From: SYFY01 sp031385325
GTDB taxonomy: Bacteria; Pseudomonadota; Gammaproteobacteria; Pseudomonadales; Azotimanducaceae
Assembly: GCA_031385325.1 (NCBI GenBank)
Contig: JANNBJ010000078.1
Span: 1-16,681, forward strand
DNA length: 16,681 bases
Direction of reading: 5' to 3'
Part shown: positions 13,973 through 16,681 of the stretch, piece after piece
Layout of the letters: the number at the start of each line of letters is the position of its first letter
Numbering within the stretch: position 1 is the stretch's first letter
The notes under the pieces: generated by a model
Seen by the model: the letters and a program-made list of their open reading frames with translations, nothing else
Database searches by the model: none
What the model was told of the DNA's origin: nothing
Position numbers and translations under genes: made by a program

Positions 13973-15964
13973 TCAAGGCGTCACTATATTGAAGCCCGGA
14001 TCGAGCGTACCCAGGGCCTGCAAAAGCAGGTTGTAAGCGCCCGGATCCCCCTCAACCTTGATATCGCCCCGTGTGATGAGTGGCTCTATCGGTGCACCTG
14101 CAAACAGCGTCATCAACAATGTGGGCCGCTGCATGGTCAGGGTCACGGAGGCAGGGTCGTCAACGCCTTCTTCGTGTACCAGCACGCCATTTTCAAGCGA
14201 GAGAAAGTGCGATTCCTGCCGATCGCTCAGAATCACCCGCACTTGCACCGCCTTGTCAGGCAGGCGCGCCGGATCGATACGCACGGCGACAAAATCCAGC
14301 AGCATCGATGTTGGCGTCGCTGCCAGCACATCCGGACTGAAGGAGTTGACTGGACCTGCCATCACGCCTTCCGTCAACTCCTGGGCACCGGTCAGGTAGA
14401 TATTGCGCCAGGTACCCGCCTCGGACTGGTAACCCAGTTGGGTGTACACCTCGGCCAGCAATGTGCGGGCGGTTGCCTGCTCACCACCACTGAATACCAA
14501 GTGATTGAGCAGTGTCGCCGCCCAGCGATAGTCGCCTGCATCGACGGCCGTGCGAGCATCTGTCAGCACCTTGGCCTCCCCTCCCATCGCCGCCACATAA
14601 CGAGCCCCTTCTGCTTCAGGGGGATACGGATTGAGATTCGCGGGATTTGCGTCATACCAGCCCATGTAGCGCTGGTACACCGCCTTGCTGTTATGACTCA
14701 TCGTGCCATAGTACCCACGGTTGAACCATTGCCGGGCGAGCACCTCTGGCAACTGCAGATCTTCTGCGATTTCCCGCGCAGTGAGGCCCGCGTTCATCAA
14801 TCGCACCGACTGGTCATGCAGGTACTTGTAGGCATCGCGGTGCAGGCGCAAGAACTCAGACACCCGCTCGCTGCCGTATCTGGGTATGCCATGCGCGGCA
14901 AAGAGCACATCACTTCGACCAGCATAACGACGGAGTGATTCCGTCAGATAGTCGGCCCAGCCTTTGGCGTCCCGTACCAGCGCGCCTCTTGCCGGCAGCA
15001 GATTGTGCATGGTCAGATTGGCGTTCTCGGCCATGAACAGTGCACGCAGCCCAGGCAGATAGAAGTTCATCTCGGCAGGCGCCTCGGTGCCGGGTGTCAC
15101 CTGGAATTCAACCTGCAGGGAACCGATCTGCATGGTCTCGCCGGTGCGCTCGATGATCCTGGTCGGTGCGATCAGCGACATCGTCCCGCGCGCGATCCGC
15201 GGCCCAAGACCGGACGTCATTTCACCCGTGGCACCGCGAGGCAGGGTCAGCCCGAACTGGTAGCGGGCGCGCCGTGACATGGCTGGCCCTGCGATGATGT
15301 TCTCGGAGACCGCGTGCTCCATGAATCCATCCGGGGCAATGATCTGCGTCTTGCCAGCAGTGACGTCAGCACGATTCGTTACACCCAGCACACCACCGTA
15401 GTGGTCACCATGGCTGTGTGAATAGATCACCGCGATTACGGGTTTCTGACCGAGTTGTTCGGTCACCAGTTGCATCGCCGCTCTCGCCGCTTCAACGGAA
15501 GTCAGCGGGTCTACTACCAGCCAGCCGCTTCCGGCATCGATGAATGAAATGATGGACACGTCAAAACCGCGCACCTGCCAGATGCCATCCGCGACCTTGT
15601 ACAGGCCATGTTTGGTCAGGATCTGCGCCTGCCGCCACAGACTCGGGTTGGCCGTTGCAGGTGCCTGGTTTTTCAGGAAGTCGTAGGAACGAAGGTCATA
15701 TAGCGCATCGCCAGTGGCAGTACGAATCACCGGATCGGCCAGGGTTCCCACGTAACCACGGTCTGCATCCGCGAAGTCCTTTCGATCATCCGCCTGAACC
15801 CGCGCTGCAGCATCGCTCATGGCCGCCTTGGTGAACGCGGTCGCCTCGGCGTCCGCTGCCCAGGTACCCGCCGAATTCAGAATCAGCCCACTCAACAGTG
15901 TCTGCAGCAACAGCCGTCCGGAATTGCGCAATCGAGTTACCGACGAAGTCAGTGATGTGATCAA
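13973..15964 (-). CDS. Periplasmic alkylsulfatase, SdsA/BDS1/YjcS-type metallo-beta-lactamase fold
   Basis: This 663-residue enzyme hydrolyses linear alkyl sulfates to alcohol and sulfate, using two zinc ions. The metal site HSHGDH gives His183, His185, Asp187 and His188. Further ligands Glu294 (GTEAP), Glu313 (MAENANLTMHN) and His358 (AAHGIP) fall at the same spacing as Glu280, Glu299 and His344 of Pseudomonas SdsA1. The family stretch LLPARGALVRDAKGWADYL follows. The middle third is the alkylsulfatase dimerisation domain (YGTMSHNSKAVYQRYMGWYD). The C-terminus resembles the SCP2-like lipid-binding domain of SdsA1. A signal peptide covers about residues 1-37 (LLLQTLLSGLILNSAGTWAA). The start is a TTG at 15964, chosen because it is preceded by GGGGGAGAGG and keeps the signal. 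Divergent from the PIG-L gene, it lets the cell use sulfated surfactants for sulfur or carbon. Confidence 0.95.
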   Translation of the reverse strand: MITSLTSSVTRLRNSGRLLLQTLLSGLILNSAGTWAADAEATAFTKAAMSDAAARVQADDRKDFADADRGYVGTLADPVIRTATGDALYDLRSYDFLKNQAPATANPSLWRQAQILTKHGLYKVADGIWQVRGFDVSIISFIDAGSGWLVVDPLTSVEAARAAMQLVTEQLGQKPVIAVIYSHSHGDHYGGVLGVTNRADVTAGKTQIIAPDGFMEHAVSENIIAGPAMSRRARYQFGLTLPRGATGEMTSGLGPRIARGTMSLIAPTRIIERTGETMQIGSLQVEFQVTPGTEAPAEMNFYLPGLRALFMAENANLTMHNLLPARGALVRDAKGWADYLTESLRRYAGRSDVLFAAHGIPRYGSERVSEFLRLHRDAYKYLHDQSVRLMNAGLTAREIAEDLQLPEVLARQWFNRGYYGTMSHNSKAVYQRYMGWYDANPANLNPYPPEAEGARYVAAMGGEAKVLTDARTAVDAGDYRWAATLLNHLVFSGGEQATARTLLAEVYTQLGYQSEAGTWRNIYLTGAQELTEGVMAGPVNSFSPDVLAATPTSMLLDFVAVRIDPARLPDKAVQVRVILSDRQESHFLSLENGVLVHEEGVDDPASVTLTMQRPTLLMTLFAGAPIEPLITRGDIKVEGDPGAYNLLLQALGTLDPGFNIVTP

Positions 15965-15968
15965 GTCG

Positions 15969-15978
15969 CCTCTCCCCC
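15969..15978 (-). promoter_or_regulatory. Ribosome binding site supporting a TTG start
   Basis: GGGGGAGAGG on the minus strand lies four bases before the TTG at 15964 (seven from the GGGAG core). No ATG or GTG lies between it and the signal peptide, so TTG is the only start that keeps both the site and the signal. Confidence 0.7.
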
Positions 15979-16086
15979 TTGTGTTCCAGCCATTGTTACA
16001 TCAACTAGCCCGCAAGGTGATGCCCATAGGATTGACCACGCCGACGCGCGACAATGCTGCAGGACATTTCAGCAACGAGACATCGC

Positions 16087-16681
16087 ATGAGCCTGCGCAT
16101 CATCGCCTTTGGCGCACACCCGGATGACTGTGAACTATGTGTCGGTGGTACCGCAGCCAAATGGGTAGCGGCCGGCCACGAGGTTAAATTCGTGTCAATG
16201 ACCAACGGCAATGTGGGGCACTTCACCAAGTCCGGTGCTGAACTGGCCGCCATTCGCCAGGCGGAAGTTGCGCACTGCGCACGTATTCTCGGCATCACCA
16301 CCGAAGTGCTCGACATCAACGATGGTGAACTCGAACCCAGCCTTGCGAATCGTCAGACGGTGATCCGGCTGATCCGCGAGTGGCGCGCCGACATCGTCTT
16401 GTGCCATCGCACCAACGACTACCATCCAGACCATCGATACACCGGGCAACTGGTCCAGGATTCCGCAGTACTGCTGGTGGCGAAGTTCTATCTGCCGCAG
16501 ATTCCGGCGCTGGATCGCAACCCGGTCTTCCTCTACTACGCCGATGAGTTTCAGAAGCCTGTGCCGTTTGCGCCGTCCATCATCGTCGCCGTCGATGATG
16601 TCATTGATATCCGGCGTGCATTGATTGATGCCTTGCCCTCCCAGTTTGCCGACCGGGACTCGTGGATGGGCGCAAAAATGC
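16087..16681 (+). CDS. PIG-L/LmbE family zinc deacetylase (partial, N-terminal 198 residues)
   Basis: This is the start of a PIG-L family protein, which removes acetyl groups from N-acetyl sugars such as N-acetylglucosamine conjugates. The first motif AHPDDCE gives zinc ligands His11 and Asp14, with Asp13 as catalytic base. The second motif HPDHR supplies His116. The Rossmann-like core (MSLRIIAFGA, VKFVSMTNGNVGHF, ADIVLCHRTNDYHPDH) is intact. The C-terminus runs off the window. The ATG at 16087 is followed directly by the first beta strand, as in the family, although the ribosome site is weak. It is divergent from the alkylsulfatase with a 122-base shared promoter region. The protein carries no signal peptide, so it acts in the cytoplasm. 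The exact substrate is not readable. Confidence 0.93.
   Translation, partial: MSLRIIAFGAHPDDCELCVGGTAAKWVAAGHEVKFVSMTNGNVGHFTKSGAELAAIRQAEVAHCARILGITTEVLDINDGELEPSLANRQTVIRLIREWRADIVLCHRTNDYHPDHRYTGQLVQDSAVLLVAKFYLPQIPALDRNPVFLYYADEFQKPVPFAPSIIVAVDDVIDIRRALIDALPSQFADRDSWMGAKM

Noticed and set aside
13667..14938. Plus-strand open frame of 423 codons
   Set aside because: Antisense to the secreted DUF4412-like gene and the alkylsulfatase, whose metal ligands and spacing are conserved.

Overview
The window looks like chromosomal DNA of a free-living, probably aerobic gammaproteobacterium. This rests on a slyX gene, a YbhG/YbhF/YbhS-type exporter behind a YbiH/CecR-like TetR regulator, a large TonB-dependent receptor, a periplasmic SdsA/YjcS-type alkylsulfatase, and CoA-linked accessory genes (a DUF35 Zn-ribbon/OB-fold protein and a CaiB/BaiF CoA-transferase). 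I see no tRNA, rRNA, CRISPR array or insertion sequence.

Layout. Positions 1-2155 (-) hold a TonB-dependent receptor whose C-terminus runs off the window. Its upstream region (2156-2607) carries two operator-like repeats. Next come a small secreted protein (2608-3060, +) and a membrane-anchored SGNH hydrolase-like protein (3122-4426, +). A glycine-zipper envelope protein (4521-5069, -) is divergent from an orphan DUF35 protein (5305-5724, +). A broken small gene lies at 5761-6002 (-). Positions 6075-9764 (+) are a compact operon: TetR regulator, HlyD-type periplasmic adaptor, ABC ATPase, ABC-2 permease, with 4-bp overlaps at the first two junctions. slyX (9822-10025, +) and a small periplasmic protein (10110-10427, -) follow. 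After a 12-bp tandem repeat and an A10 tract, a class III CoA-transferase (10623-11846, +) leads into 11892-12758 (+). On the minus strand are a secreted DUF4412-like protein (12796-13869) and the alkylsulfatase (13973-15964). Divergent from the latter is the start of a PIG-L/LmbE deacetylase (16087-end, +).

The main discovery is 11892-12758. Two apparent genes share one reading frame and are separated only by a single TGA. Joined, they form a 288-residue protein of the glycine/sarcosine/betaine/D-proline reductase selenoprotein B family. The TGA falls after a Val-Pro-Ala in the expected active-site region. Eleven nucleotides after it is a perfect 7-bp stem-loop whose apical loop starts with G, the geometry expected of a bacterial SECIS element. 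I call this a selenocysteine-containing protein, probably co-transcribed with the CoA-transferase. None of the other known glycine or proline reductase subunits is present here, so the reaction is unknown and may be new.

Secondary points of interest are a CAAACGTTT motif shared by the TonB-receptor and tetR promoters, the repeat plus A10 tract that could extend the CoA-transferase N-terminus through slippage, and the frameshifted small gene divergent from tetR.
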